Assembly: GCA_963711675.1 (NCBI GenBank)
Contig: CAVQFB010000003.1
Location: forward strand, 434,001-498,000
From: CAVQFB01 sp963711675
GTDB lineage: Bacteria; Acidobacteriota; Terriglobia; Terriglobales; Acidobacteriaceae
Direction of reading: 5' to 3'
Length of the DNA: 64,000 nt
This document shows, one piece after another, positions 35,057-43,351 of this stretch. How positions within the stretch are numbered: position 1 is the stretch's first letter; every line of letters begins with the position of its first letter. The notes under the pieces are model-generated. The model was not told the origin of the DNA, searched no databases, and saw only the letters and a list, made by a program, of their open reading frames with translations. A program made the translations under genes and the position numbers.

Positions 35057-36109
35057 CTACTTCATCACTCCGCGCTGCGCAATTCCGATGTTGTCCCGGG
35101 TGCTGTTCTTCACCATGTACATCATCTCGTCGGCCTGGCGGATGATGTCGTGCGGGGTCTTGGCGTCATGAGGATAGGTCGCCACGCCCATGCTGGCACG
35201 GACATTCAGGTTCAGTCCTTCTTCGCGGCAGAACATGCTCACGCGCAGCGCGTCGCGCAAGCGCTTGGCCACGGTGAGGGCTGAGTCTTTACCGGTTTGC
35301 GGAAGCAGCACAACGAATTCGTCGCCGCCGTAACGGAACGCGTAATCAATTAACCGTAACTGCGCCTTGATCAGGTACCCGATCTCAGCCAGCAGCTTGC
35401 TGCCCACCAGGTGTCCGTGCGTGTCGTTCACTTGCTTGAAATGGTCCAGATCGATAAACACCACGGTGAATTCGTAATTGAAGCGCGAAGAGCGGTAGAC
35501 CTCGGTTTCAAGAACTTTGTAAAGATGCCGGGCGTTGAACAGTCCCGTGCAATCGTCGGTGATCGTGAGCTCCTGAATTTTTTCGACCGCCCGCGCGTTC
35601 TCGATTGCAATGGCCGCGTAGTCACACAAGGACTGCAAGAAGAAAGTTTCCTGATCGGTGAAATTCTCCATGCGGACGTTCACGAGCTGGATCACGCCCA
35701 GGACGCGGTGCTTGGAGCGCAGCGGCACACAGATGATGGACTGAGTCTCCCACCGGGTCATCTCGTCAATGCGCTTGGCAAATCGCGGATCGGCGCACAC
35801 GTCCGGCACGATCAGCTGTTCACCGTTTTTTGCCACCCACCCGGCGATGCCTTCTCCGACTTTCAGCCGAACGTCTTTGAGTGCCTCAGCGGCGTCGCCT
35901 ACCGCGATGGCGAAGTACAGTTCGTTCTTGGCCTCGTCCACCATCAGCAGGGACCAGGTGTCGGGACGGAAATACTCCGCCATCTTCTCCATGATGGTTT
36001 GCAGAATGGAGTCGAGATCGAGGGACGAGGTCAGGGCCTTGGCCACATCGTGGAAGATCGTCAGCTCTTGACTTTGCCGTTTGCGGTCGGCTTCGGTGGC
36101 CTCAGGCAT
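35057..36109 (-). CDS. GAF-GGDEF diguanylate cyclase
   Basis: 350-residue protein making cyclic di-GMP from GTP. The ATG at 36109 is preferred (GAGG 8 bases upstream); a longer frame to 36328 starts in non-conserved sequence. The GAF domain spans about 30-175 (VGEGIAGWVAKNGEQLIVPDV, SIICVPLRSKHRVLGVIQLVN). The GGDEF domain (about 180-340) has the active-site motif RYGGDEFVVLLP (GGDEF 261-265) and metal/substrate residues in FIDLDHFKQVNDTHGH. R252-L-I-D255 lies five residues before GGDEF and is a complete I-site for product inhibition. No membrane segment is visible, so it is cytosolic, sensing a ligand or state via GAF. A PilZ receptor is encoded at 46490. Confidence 0.94.
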   Translation of the reverse strand: MPEATEADRKRQSQELTIFHDVAKALTSSLDLDSILQTIMEKMAEYFRPDTWSLLMVDEAKNELYFAIAVGDAAEALKDVRLKVGEGIAGWVAKNGEQLIVPDVCADPRFAKRIDEMTRWETQSIICVPLRSKHRVLGVIQLVNVRMENFTDQETFFLQSLCDYAAIAIENARAVEKIQELTITDDCTGLFNARHLYKVLETEVYRSSRFNYEFTVVFIDLDHFKQVNDTHGHLVGSKLLAEIGYLIKAQLRLIDYAFRYGGDEFVVLLPQTGKDSALTVAKRLRDALRVSMFCREEGLNLNVRASMGVATYPHDAKTPHDIIRQADEMMYMVKNSTRDNIGIAQRGVMK

Positions 36110-36429
36110 GCCAAATCCTCGGTATTGCGGCGGGGAAAATGTGCTCAAATTATATGCGCCGGGTTGAAAGGGCGGCAACGAAACCTTCGTAACCCCAGTA
36201 CCCACAAAGCCACGTACGGGCACGGCTTTTCGCGGGTTAGTCTTCCGTTTATTGCAGGGTATTCCCCCTGTTTCGCTTGGTTCGCGGCTGCAATTTTTCA
36301 CGGCTCCCGAAGATTCAGGGGCTAACATATATTTGTTGTCTGTGAATCCGGTGCAACATGCGCTTTGAGCCGGCTTGCCTTGCCTAAAGGAGAGTCGTCC
36401 GTAGAAGGAAAGTCTGAAGGAGCTTCACA
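36110..36429. other. Divergent intergenic region, GGDEF gene / RodZ-like gene
   Basis: 320 bases between the divergent starts. I see no gene, RNA or strong promoter. The only notable items are a short CAGGG/CCCTG dyad near 36255 and an AT-rich patch near 36326-36337. Confidence 0.4.
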
Positions 36430-37335
36430 GTGGCATCGTTTGGCGCACGCTTGAAGCAGGAGCGCGAGAAACAACGTATCAGTCTTGACGATGTTTCGCT
36501 CTCTACCAAGATTGGCACTCGCCTGCTCCAGGCTCTTGAGGAAGAGAAATTCGACCAGCTCCCGGGCGGAATCTTCAACAAAGGTTTCGTCCGCGCCTAT
36601 GCGCGACATCTTGGGCTCGACGAAAATCAGGCAGTCGCCGACTACCTTCAGGCAGCCGGCCAGTTGCCGCCACCGGATCCCTTGGCCCATGTGCCTCAAC
36701 CCGGCAAGCCCCCCGTCAAGCCGGAGGAGAGCGCCGCTCCCGCTGCAAAGCAAGCTGCTCCGCCGGCAAGAACCCTAAAGAAGATCGAAGCTGCCGCTGA
36801 GTCCCACCCGCTCCCGGTCTTTAGCGATGTGGTCGCAAAAAGGGAAGAGGACCGCCCCGTCCCGATTCCGTGGGGCATCTTGGCGGCTGTTTTGTTTGTC
36901 GTGGCATTGGTCTTTGGGCTGTGGGGCTACTTCAGGCGTGAACGGGAGCCAGTCGCACTGCACCTCGCTTCGTCGTCCAGCAACGCTCCGATGTCGGCAC
37001 CCTCAAGGATGCCGGAACCTTCGGCTGCGGGTAGTGGTGGTAGCGCCGCTGCACCCGCTGCAGGAACCTTCCTTTTATCGATCCATGCTAACAATGATTC
37101 GTGGCTGCTCGTCACCGCCGATGGGAACAAGGTTTTTGACAATACGCTGGAAGCCGGCGGCGAAAAGTCCTTTCCGGCTCGGAAAGAAATCGTCATCAAA
37201 GCGGGCAGTATTGGGGACCTGGAAGTCTCCTTCAACGGCAACAAACTGGCGCGACAAGGCGAGGAAGGCCAAGTTAAAACCTTGACCTTCGGTCCCCAGG
37301 GCATCCAGCCTCCGGCAATGAAACCGCCTGGCTAA
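36430..37335 (+). CDS. rodZ: RodZ-like membrane protein with N-terminal HTH
   Basis: 301-residue protein with the RodZ layout. Cytosolic HTH_25 domain at 1-75 (FGARLKQEREKQRISLDDVSLSTKIGTRLLQALEEEKFDQLPGGIFNKGFVRAYARHLGL), a Pro/Ala linker, one membrane helix at about 147-167 (PWGILAAVLFVVALVFGLWGYF), and a periplasmic DUF4115-type beta domain at about 213-295 (FLLSIHANNDSWLLVTADGNKVFDNTLEAGGEKSF). RodZ links MreB to the wall-elongation machinery. Acidobacterial members of this family have not been tested as far as I know, so the role in shape is inferred. It starts at GTG 36430. It is divergent from the GGDEF gene and 227 bases ahead of metK. Confidence 0.83.
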   Translation: MASFGARLKQEREKQRISLDDVSLSTKIGTRLLQALEEEKFDQLPGGIFNKGFVRAYARHLGLDENQAVADYLQAAGQLPPPDPLAHVPQPGKPPVKPEESAAPAAKQAAPPARTLKKIEAAAESHPLPVFSDVVAKREEDRPVPIPWGILAAVLFVVALVFGLWGYFRREREPVALHLASSSSNAPMSAPSRMPEPSAAGSGGSAAAPAAGTFLLSIHANNDSWLLVTADGNKVFDNTLEAGGEKSFPARKEIVIKAGSIGDLEVSFNGNKLARQGEEGQVKTLTFGPQGIQPPAMKPPG

Positions 37336-37562
37336 GTACCAGAAAATACGCCTCAATCCCAAATTGGTACCGTTTAACCCCGACCCGTCTCAGTCCAATA
37401 TCGCAGTAACCCACCCGGTCCCAACGCCATTGCGCCGCGCACCCTTCTCTGGTAACTTTTTAGAAGTTCCGAAGCCCACATTTCATTCGTCTGACGGTCA
37501 TTGTGGCTGATTCTTCAATCCCTCCCGACATACCGTCCAGGCTGCGTTAAGGAGAAACAAAT

Positions 37563-38744
37563 TTGTCCTCTAAGAACCGATACCTGTTTACCTCTGAGTC
37601 CGTGACCGAGGGCCATCCGGATAAGATTGCCGACCAGATTTCCGACGCTATTCTTGATGCTTGCCTGGCGGAAGATCCGGCCAGCCGCGTCGCCTGTGAA
37701 ACGTTGACTGCCACTGGACTTGTCGTTATCGCCGGTGAAATCACCACCAAAGCGTACGTCGATTTCCAGTCGCTGGTGCGTGGCGTGGTGCAGTCCATCG
37801 GCTATGACAACGCCCTTTATGGCTTCGACTCCAACACCTGCGCCGTGATCTCCAGCATCAACAAGCAGTCTGGCGACATCGCGATGGGGGTCGATACGGG
37901 CGGCGCCGGCGACCAGGGCATGATGTTCGGCTTCGCCGTGAATGAGACGCCGGAGCTGATGCCGATTCCTATCTCTCTGGCACACAAGCTCACTCAGCGA
38001 CTCTCTGAAGTTCGCAAGAACGGCACTTGCCCTTACCTTCGTCCCGACGGAAAATCCCAGGTCACGGTCGAATATGACTCCAACGGCAAGCCGCAACGGG
38101 TTGACGCCGTGGTCATCTCCACGCAGCATTCTGAAACGGTAGGGAACGATCAACTACGGGCTGACATCCTTAAGCACGTGATTCAAGCCGTAATCCCCGC
38201 CAATCTTCTCGATGCCGATACTCACTACCACATCAATCCTACGGGACGCTTTGTCATCGGCGGCCCCATGGGTGACACCGGTCTGACCGGGCGCAAGATC
38301 ATCGTCGACACCTACGGCGGCATGGGCCGTCACGGTGGCGGCGCATTCAGCGGCAAGGATCCGACGAAGGTCGATCGTTCGGCCGCTTACATGGCTCGCT
38401 ACATTGCGAAGAATATCGTCGCCGCGGGCCTGGCTCACAAGTGTGAAGTTCAGCTCGCATACGCCATCGGCGTGGCGGAACCGGTCAGCGTTCTGGTCGA
38501 CACTTTCGGAACCGGCAAGGTGGACAATGCGGTTCTGTCCGACCTGATTCGCGCGAATTTCAAGCTGACTCCCAAGGGCATCATCGAGTCCCTGAACCTG
38601 CGGCGCCCGATTTATCGCAAGACCGCCGCTTATGGCCACTTCGGCCGCAATGACAAGGACTTCACCTGGGAGGCCACGGACAAGGCCGCCCGTCTGGCCA
38701 GCGACGCCGGCGTTCGTGAGCCCGCGCACGCAGGCCGAAAATAA
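37563..38744 (+). CDS. metK: S-adenosylmethionine synthase
   Basis: 393-residue enzyme making SAM from methionine and ATP. It uses a TTG start, supported by AAGGAG nine bases upstream and by the conserved opening YLFTSESVTEGHPDKIADQISDAILD. Signature motifs include GAGDQGMMFGFAVNETPELMPIPI (family signature 1) and GGGAFSGKDPTKVDRSAAYMARYIAKNIV (signature 2 region), plus GRFVIGGPMGDTGLTGRKIIVDTYGG. The length is typical. ahcY follows 55 bases downstream on the same strand, so SAM synthesis and S-adenosylhomocysteine removal are likely co-expressed. No convincing SAM or SAH riboswitch was found in the 227 bases upstream. Confidence 0.97.
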   Translation: MSSKNRYLFTSESVTEGHPDKIADQISDAILDACLAEDPASRVACETLTATGLVVIAGEITTKAYVDFQSLVRGVVQSIGYDNALYGFDSNTCAVISSINKQSGDIAMGVDTGGAGDQGMMFGFAVNETPELMPIPISLAHKLTQRLSEVRKNGTCPYLRPDGKSQVTVEYDSNGKPQRVDAVVISTQHSETVGNDQLRADILKHVIQAVIPANLLDADTHYHINPTGRFVIGGPMGDTGLTGRKIIVDTYGGMGRHGGGAFSGKDPTKVDRSAAYMARYIAKNIVAAGLAHKCEVQLAYAIGVAEPVSVLVDTFGTGKVDNAVLSDLIRANFKLTPKGIIESLNLRRPIYRKTAAYGHFGRNDKDFTWEATDKAARLASDAGVREPAHAGRK

Positions 38745-38799
38745 GTCCGCGTAACGAAATTGGTCTCAAACTTTTTGCAATCAGCGCCACAGGAGAAGT

Positions 38800-40077
38800 A
38801 TGTCGACAACACCGACGCAAGTGCACTGCGACGTAAAGAACATGGAACTGGCCGATATGGGAAAGAAGCGCATTGACTGGGCGAACCAGTCGATGAAGGT
38901 GCTTCAGATCATTCGGAAGGAATTCATCAAGAATCAGCCGCTGAAAGGCATTCGCATTTCGGCCTGTCTGCACGTGACCGCTGAGACGGCGAACCTGGCC
39001 ATCTGCCTTCGCGACGGCGGAGCGGACGTTGTGCTCTGCGGTTCGAATCCGCTCTCGACCCAGGACGACGTTGCCGCCAGCCTGGTGCGCGATCACGGCA
39101 TTTCAGTTTTCGCCATCAAAGGCGAGGACAACGACACCTATTACAGCCATATCCTGGCGGCCATCGACCACCGTCCGCAGATCACCATGGACGACGGCGC
39201 GGATCTGGTGAGCGTGCTCCACACCAAGCGCAAGGACGTTCTTGAGCACGTGATCGGCGGTACCGAGGAAACCACCACGGGTGTGATTCGCCTGCGCGCC
39301 ATGGCCAAGGAAGGCGTGCTGCGTTATCCCATCGTTGCCGTGAACGATGCGGACACCAAGCACCTGTTTGACAACCGCTACGGTACCGGACAGTCCACCA
39401 TCGACGGCATCATCCGCGCGACTAACTTCCTGCTGGCGGGGTCCAAGTTCGTGGTTGCCGGCTATGGCTGGTGCGGCCGCGGACTGGCCAGCCGCGCTCG
39501 CGGCGCCGGCGCCGAAGTCATCGTCACGGAGATTGATCCGACAAAAGCGCTGGAGGCTGTGATGGACGGCTTCCGCGTCATGTCCATGCACGAAGCCGCG
39601 CGCTTGGGCGACGTCTTCTGCACGGTGACCGGCAACAAGAACGTGCTATCGAAAGAACACTTCGAAGTCATGAAGGACGGAGCGATTATTTCGAACTCCG
39701 GCCACTTCAACGTGGAAATCGATATCCCAAGCCTGGAGAAGATGGCTTCCTCGAAGCGCACTACCCGCGCTTTCGTCGAGGAATACTCGATGAAAGACGG
39801 CCGCAAGATCAACCTGCTCGGCGAAGGCCGCCTCATCAACCTCGCCGCGGCCGAAGGCCACCCGCCATCCGTGATGGATATGAGCTTCGCGGATCAGGCT
39901 CTTTCCTGCGAATACATGGTGAAGAACTACTCCAAGCTGGAGAAGACGGTCTACACCGTACCGCAGGAACTCGACAAGCGCGTCGCGCGCCTGAAGCTCG
40001 AGTCCATGGGGATCAAGATCGACCGCCTGACGGCAGAGCAAGAGGAATATCTGGCGGGCTGGTCGGAAGGAACGTAG
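38800..40077 (+). CDS. ahcY: Adenosylhomocysteinase
   Basis: 425-residue NAD-dependent hydrolase splitting S-adenosylhomocysteine to adenosine and homocysteine, relieving product inhibition of methyltransferases. ACLHVTAETANLAICLRDGGADVVLCGSNPLSTQDDVAA is the conserved substrate region, and NRYGTGQSTIDGIIRATN and the NAD-binding KFVVAGYGWCGRGLASRARG (GxGxxG-type) follow. The enzyme is of the shorter, archaeal/thermophile-like form: it lacks the roughly 40-residue insert of the E. coli-absent eukaryotic/proteobacterial type and ends EEYLAGWSEGT rather than with the KPDHYRY tail. CAGGAG eight bases before the ATG supports the start. The gene ends at a repeat-derived terminator. Confidence 0.96.
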   Translation: MSTTPTQVHCDVKNMELADMGKKRIDWANQSMKVLQIIRKEFIKNQPLKGIRISACLHVTAETANLAICLRDGGADVVLCGSNPLSTQDDVAASLVRDHGISVFAIKGEDNDTYYSHILAAIDHRPQITMDDGADLVSVLHTKRKDVLEHVIGGTEETTTGVIRLRAMAKEGVLRYPIVAVNDADTKHLFDNRYGTGQSTIDGIIRATNFLLAGSKFVVAGYGWCGRGLASRARGAGAEVIVTEIDPTKALEAVMDGFRVMSMHEAARLGDVFCTVTGNKNVLSKEHFEVMKDGAIISNSGHFNVEIDIPSLEKMASSKRTTRAFVEEYSMKDGRKINLLGEGRLINLAAAEGHPPSVMDMSFADQALSCEYMVKNYSKLEKTVYTVPQELDKRVARLKLESMGIKIDRLTAEQEEYLAGWSEGT

Positions 40078-40080
40078 TTG

Positions 40081-40104
40081 TGTGGGGCGGACACTCTTGT
40101 CCGC
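40081..40104 (+). repeat. Repeat family B, copy 1
   Basis: A 24-base element (TGTGGGGCGGACACTCTTGT plus CCGC) forming GCGGACA-CTCT-TGTCCGC. The identical 24 bases occur inside pmbA at 45264-45287 on the same strand. A variant follows at once at 40124-40150. Confidence 0.75.
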
Positions 40105-40126
40105 GTGAAGAATTAGAAGATATGTG

Positions 40127-40154
40127 GAGCGGGCACTCCTGTCCGCTCCTTTTT
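40127..40154 (+). terminator. Rho-independent terminator after ahcY, built from repeat B
   Basis: GAGCGGGCA-CTCC-TGTCCGCTC (9-base stem with one G-U pair) followed by CTTTTTC. It is a variant of the upstream repeat B element, showing a repeat serving as a terminator for metK-ahcY. Confidence 0.7.
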
Positions 40155-40215
40155 CATTCCTGAGAGACGGGCCGGGGGCGTGTCTCTTTCTTGTCGATCG
40201 GAACGTGCAACTGCC

Positions 40216-41070
40216 TCAGGCGGTACCCGTGACCGTGACCACGGTCGCGGGAAAGTTGACGCTCCTGCCGTCATAGAAGCGGCGTATGTCGGCCATCACT
40301 TCGCCAGCCGTTGTTTCCATCTGATCGGGCGGCACGGCGGCTATCAACTTGCGGAAAGGAGCCGCCAGTTCCTTCATCGATTCCCACGCTTCTTCGGGCG
40401 GTCCGGGCCAAGGCCAGGCGACTTGCGTCTTAGAGGTCTTAACGCCGGCGAATCCTGCCGTCGCCAAAGTGCTTGCGAGTTTAGTCTCGTCCGCGAATCT
40501 GAAGACGTGGGGTGCGTCCGGCGGCGGGGGAGGCACATTGAGGCGCTTCAGAAATGGTCCCAGGGCGGTGGAGAATAGCGGGTTCTCCGCCAGCGACCCC
40601 CAGGTCGCAAACGATACGCGGCCTCCTGGCTTCAGCACCCGGCGAATCTCCCGCAGGGCCTGCTGAACTTCCGGAAAGAACATGATTCCGAAGCGGCAGG
40701 TCACGCGATCGAACTCCCCATTCGCAAAGGGCAGTTGTTCTGCGTCAGCAGCCTGAAACTCCATTTGGGTCAAGCCCTGTGCCCTCGCGTTTTCACGGAT
40801 AGCTTCCAGCATGCCGGGAACGAGATCCGTGGCAACCACGCGACCTCCAGATCCCACTACCTCGGCCACGCTAAGCGCCGGTTCGCCCGTGCCACTCGCC
40901 AGGTCCAACACGTGCATGCCCGGCAGCAGTTCGGCGCCATTCACGACCAGGTCAGTAGCCGCGCGTGACTGGGTGGCGAGCTGCTGATTCCACTTTCTCC
41001 AGAAAGGCGCGGCGGCGGTCCATTCCTCGCGGATTAATTCCTTGTGCTCGGGGCCTTGACTCTGAGTCAC
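40216..41070 (-). CDS. Class I SAM-dependent methyltransferase
   Basis: 284-residue methyltransferase. The GTG at 41070 is preferred because GGAG lies 8 bases upstream; a longer frame starts at 41139. The Rossmann SAM-binding motif I is MHVLDLASGTGEPALSVAEVVG, motif II is VVATDLVPGMLEAI, and motif III is NGEFDRVTCRFGIMFFPEVQQALREIRRVLKPGGRVSFATWG, the pattern of the UbiE/Methyltransf_11 group. Total length is near that of quinone- and small-molecule methyltransferases, but the C-terminal region (PPEEAWESMKELAAPFRKLIAAVPP) gives no substrate clue. It lies beside metK-ahcY but on the opposite strand, so a functional link is only suggestive. Confidence 0.85.
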   Translation of the reverse strand: MTQSQGPEHKELIREEWTAAAPFWRKWNQQLATQSRAATDLVVNGAELLPGMHVLDLASGTGEPALSVAEVVGSGGRVVATDLVPGMLEAIRENARAQGLTQMEFQAADAEQLPFANGEFDRVTCRFGIMFFPEVQQALREIRRVLKPGGRVSFATWGSLAENPLFSTALGPFLKRLNVPPPPPDAPHVFRFADETKLASTLATAGFAGVKTSKTQVAWPWPGPPEEAWESMKELAAPFRKLIAAVPPDQMETTAGEVMADIRRFYDGRSVNFPATVVTVTGTA

Positions 41071-41369
41071 TTCACTCTCCGTCTTGCGAATTTGGCGCCG
41101 GGTCAGGACCGTATGAGTATAGAACTGACTCGTAAACAAGGGCTACGGATCCGACAGCAGATTTCCCAGTTCTGGCGCCTTTGTCGTCGGTCTGCCTCCC
41201 TCCCGTGACTTCTAATGCTCATTGTCATTCCGGGTACGGCTGACACTCGGTTCTTCTGGATCGACGGTCCAGGGTATAGAAATCTCTTAGCCAATACTAA
41301 TGTTCCGGTGGTAATGTGCCGATGAGTCGCGATACGTAGCTAGTGTCAGGTCATCGCCGGGGGGCGTCG

Positions 41370-41777
41370 ATGAAGGTTCTTTTGGTGGACGACAGCAAGT
41401 TCATGCGGTTGGCCAATGCCAAGGAGCTAACCAGGGCCGGCTATGAGGTGTTTACCGCCGAAGACGGCGAGGACGCGCTGCGGGTCGCGAACGAGAGTCA
41501 GCCTGACCTCATTCTCCTGGATATGATGCTTCCCAAGCTGAGCGGGCCCGAGGTGCTCAAGAGATTGAAGGCAAATACCGTCACCGCGTCCATTCCGGTG
41601 ATTGTGCTCACCAGCCTGTCGCAAAAAAATGAAGAAAAACTGATCGAAGCGGGAGCCGCAGCCTACTTTGAAAAGGCATCCCTCAGCCTGGACAAGGGCG
41701 CCGGAGCCCTGGTCTCCGCGGTCCAGCAAGCTGAGCGGCAATTCGTAAAGAAAAAGATAGCTCGGGCCGGCTCTTAA
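41370..41777 (+). CDS. Stand-alone CheY-like response-regulator receiver
   Basis: 135-residue single-domain receiver. From ATG 41370 it reads MKVLLVDDSKFMRLANAKELTRAGYEVF, with the acidic pair DD (7-8), the phosphoacceptor D in PDLILLDMMLPKLSG (about 51), the Thr in VIVLTSLS (about 81) and Lys in AAYFEKAS (about 103). All conserved receiver residues are therefore present and it can probably be phosphorylated. The C-terminus ends in a short basic tail (FVKKKIARAG) without an output domain. No histidine kinase or motility gene is in the window, so its partner is unknown. The upstream 41071-41369 stretch shows no other feature. Confidence 0.9.
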   Translation: MKVLLVDDSKFMRLANAKELTRAGYEVFTAEDGEDALRVANESQPDLILLDMMLPKLSGPEVLKRLKANTVTASIPVIVLTSLSQKNEEKLIEAGAAAYFEKASLSLDKGAGALVSAVQQAERQFVKKKIARAGS

Positions 41778-41831
41778 GCCGGCCGTCGCCAAAGTCCTTG
41801 CAACCGTGTCCCGCCACTGCCCGATAGAGAG

Positions 41832-42974
41832 CTACTCCAGCACGAAGATATTCTTCCTCGAGCACATCTCTTTCAGGACCTTCGGCCACACCGTCACGCT
41901 GACTTCGCCCAGGTGTGCTTTCCTGAGCAGAAGCATCAACGTTCGCGATTGCCCGATGCCGCCGCCAATCGAAAGCGGAATCTGGTGGTTCAGAATTGCC
42001 TGGTGATACGGCAGCTTCATGAAGTCAAGCTGGTTCGACATCTCCAGTTGCTTCTTCAATGTTTCCGCCGTCACGCGAATGCCCATCGACGTCAGCTCGT
42101 GACGCCGCCGGGTCACCGGATTCCAAACCAGAATGTCGCCGTTTAGCCCGTGCGTATCTTTGCGGGTTTCGGCGCTGGTGTCGGTCACCCAGTCGTCGTA
42201 GTCGGCGGCGCGCATCTCGTGCGGATATCCATCCGCCAGCGGCCAGCCGATCCCGATGATGAAGATCGCCGGATACTTCTGCAGGATCTCCGTCTCCCGC
42301 TGCTTGCGCGGCAGGTCCGGATACATTTCCAGGATCTCTTCCGCATGCAGGAAAGTCAGCTTCTCCGGCAGCGATGGGTACCGTGGATTCCTCAGCTTGG
42401 GAAAGAGATCCAGCGCAAACTTCTCCGCCCCCACGATGACCTTCCAGATTTTGGTCACGATCGCTTTCAGGAAATCGAGGTTGCGCTGCTCGGCAATGAT
42501 GACGCGCTCCCAGTCCCACTGGTCAACATAGGCCGAGTGGTCGTGGTCGAGGAAGTAATCCTTGCGCACGGCGCGCATGTCGGTGCACAAACCCTCGCCC
42601 AGCTTGCAACCCAGCTGGTGAAGGGCCACCCTCTTCCACTTGGTTGCGGCCTGCACGACCTGGGCATCAATGGGATGCAGGTTGCGGTCGTTGGAAATGT
42701 GGAACTGGATGGGAGTGCGCGATCCGTCGCGATCCAGCATATCGTTGACGCCGCTTTCCACGTCGACGATGAGCGGTACTTCCACCATCATCAGGTTGAG
42801 TTCCTGGCAAAGGTTGTCTTCGATATAGCGCTTCACCTGAAAGATTGCCTGTTGGGTTTCTTTCGGGTTCAGAAGAGAGTGGTAATCGCTGGGCAGAATC
42901 TTCTCAAGCTCGTTGTAATCGCCGATGCCGGGGCCAGCCAGGTCGGCTTTTTTGTCCAATACCATAGTGCTCAT
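41832..42974 (-). CDS. asnA: Ammonia-dependent asparagine synthetase
   Basis: 380-residue AsnA, which amidates aspartate with ammonia and ATP. It belongs to the class II aminoacyl-tRNA-synthetase-like fold and is homologous to AspRS catalytic domains. Conserved stretches: TQQAIFQVKRYIEDNLCQELNLMMVEVPLIVDVESGVNDML, RTPIQFHISNDRN, AATKWKRVALHQLG, GLCTDMRAVRKD, SAYVDQWDWERVI, and the C-terminal PLSIGGGIGQSRTLMLLLRKAHLGEVSVTVWP. The E. coli protein is about 330 residues; the extra length here is mainly in the middle (about 175-240). AGGAG six bases before the ATG supports the start. It faces the tldD gene divergently. Confidence 0.95.
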   Translation of the reverse strand: MSTMVLDKKADLAGPGIGDYNELEKILPSDYHSLLNPKETQQAIFQVKRYIEDNLCQELNLMMVEVPLIVDVESGVNDMLDRDGSRTPIQFHISNDRNLHPIDAQVVQAATKWKRVALHQLGCKLGEGLCTDMRAVRKDYFLDHDHSAYVDQWDWERVIIAEQRNLDFLKAIVTKIWKVIVGAEKFALDLFPKLRNPRYPSLPEKLTFLHAEEILEMYPDLPRKQRETEILQKYPAIFIIGIGWPLADGYPHEMRAADYDDWVTDTSAETRKDTHGLNGDILVWNPVTRRRHELTSMGIRVTAETLKKQLEMSNQLDFMKLPYHQAILNHQIPLSIGGGIGQSRTLMLLLRKAHLGEVSVTVWPKVLKEMCSRKNIFVLE

Positions 42975-43351
42975 GCGTTTCTCCTCGCAGGCAGTGTTCT
43001 ACGTCGTCGCAGCAAACGCCTATGCAGTTCTCATTGGATTCCCGCACGAGCGCGCCTTCAGTGATGTAGAGCACAGGAGGCTGTGCGGCAGGACGGCAGG
43101 ACATCTAACCACGGAGAAACGGAGATACAGGCATGCTCAGATTGCAGACAATTCGAAACAGCGGCGTGGGATTGCTGAACTCTTGTGGAAGTGATGCAGC
43201 GTCAGGGCAACTTCGTATCAGGGCATCGCTTCAGCGATGCCGCCATTGCTGAGAAGAGGCGATCGGCTTTAGCCGCTGAGTCCAGGCACATCACAGCCAA
43301 CTATTGGCACCCTCCGTGCCTCTGGCTCCGTGGTAGATTCTAAGTATCCCC
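42975..43351. other. Intergenic region asnA / tldD with repeat A
   Basis: 377 bases between divergent genes. It carries repeat family A copy 3 at 43221-43280 and otherwise shows no gene or RNA. A promoter for each gene must lie here, but I cannot pick clear hexamers. Confidence 0.45.
43221..43280 (+). repeat. Dispersed palindromic repeat, family A, copy 3
   Basis: GGGCATCGCTTCAGCGATGC, about 23 variable bases, then CGGCTTTAGCCGCTGAG. The stem bases differ from copies 1 and 2 (ATCGC/GCGAT in place of ACGGC/GCCGT) yet still pair, showing compensatory change that preserves the hairpin. Confidence 0.7.

Noticed and set aside
37336..37562. Possible SAM or SAH riboswitch upstream of metK-ahcY
   Set aside because: A CCAGGCTGCG string resembles part of the SAH aptamer, but the paired elements and the other conserved strings are missing, and the string lies too close to the ribosome-binding site.
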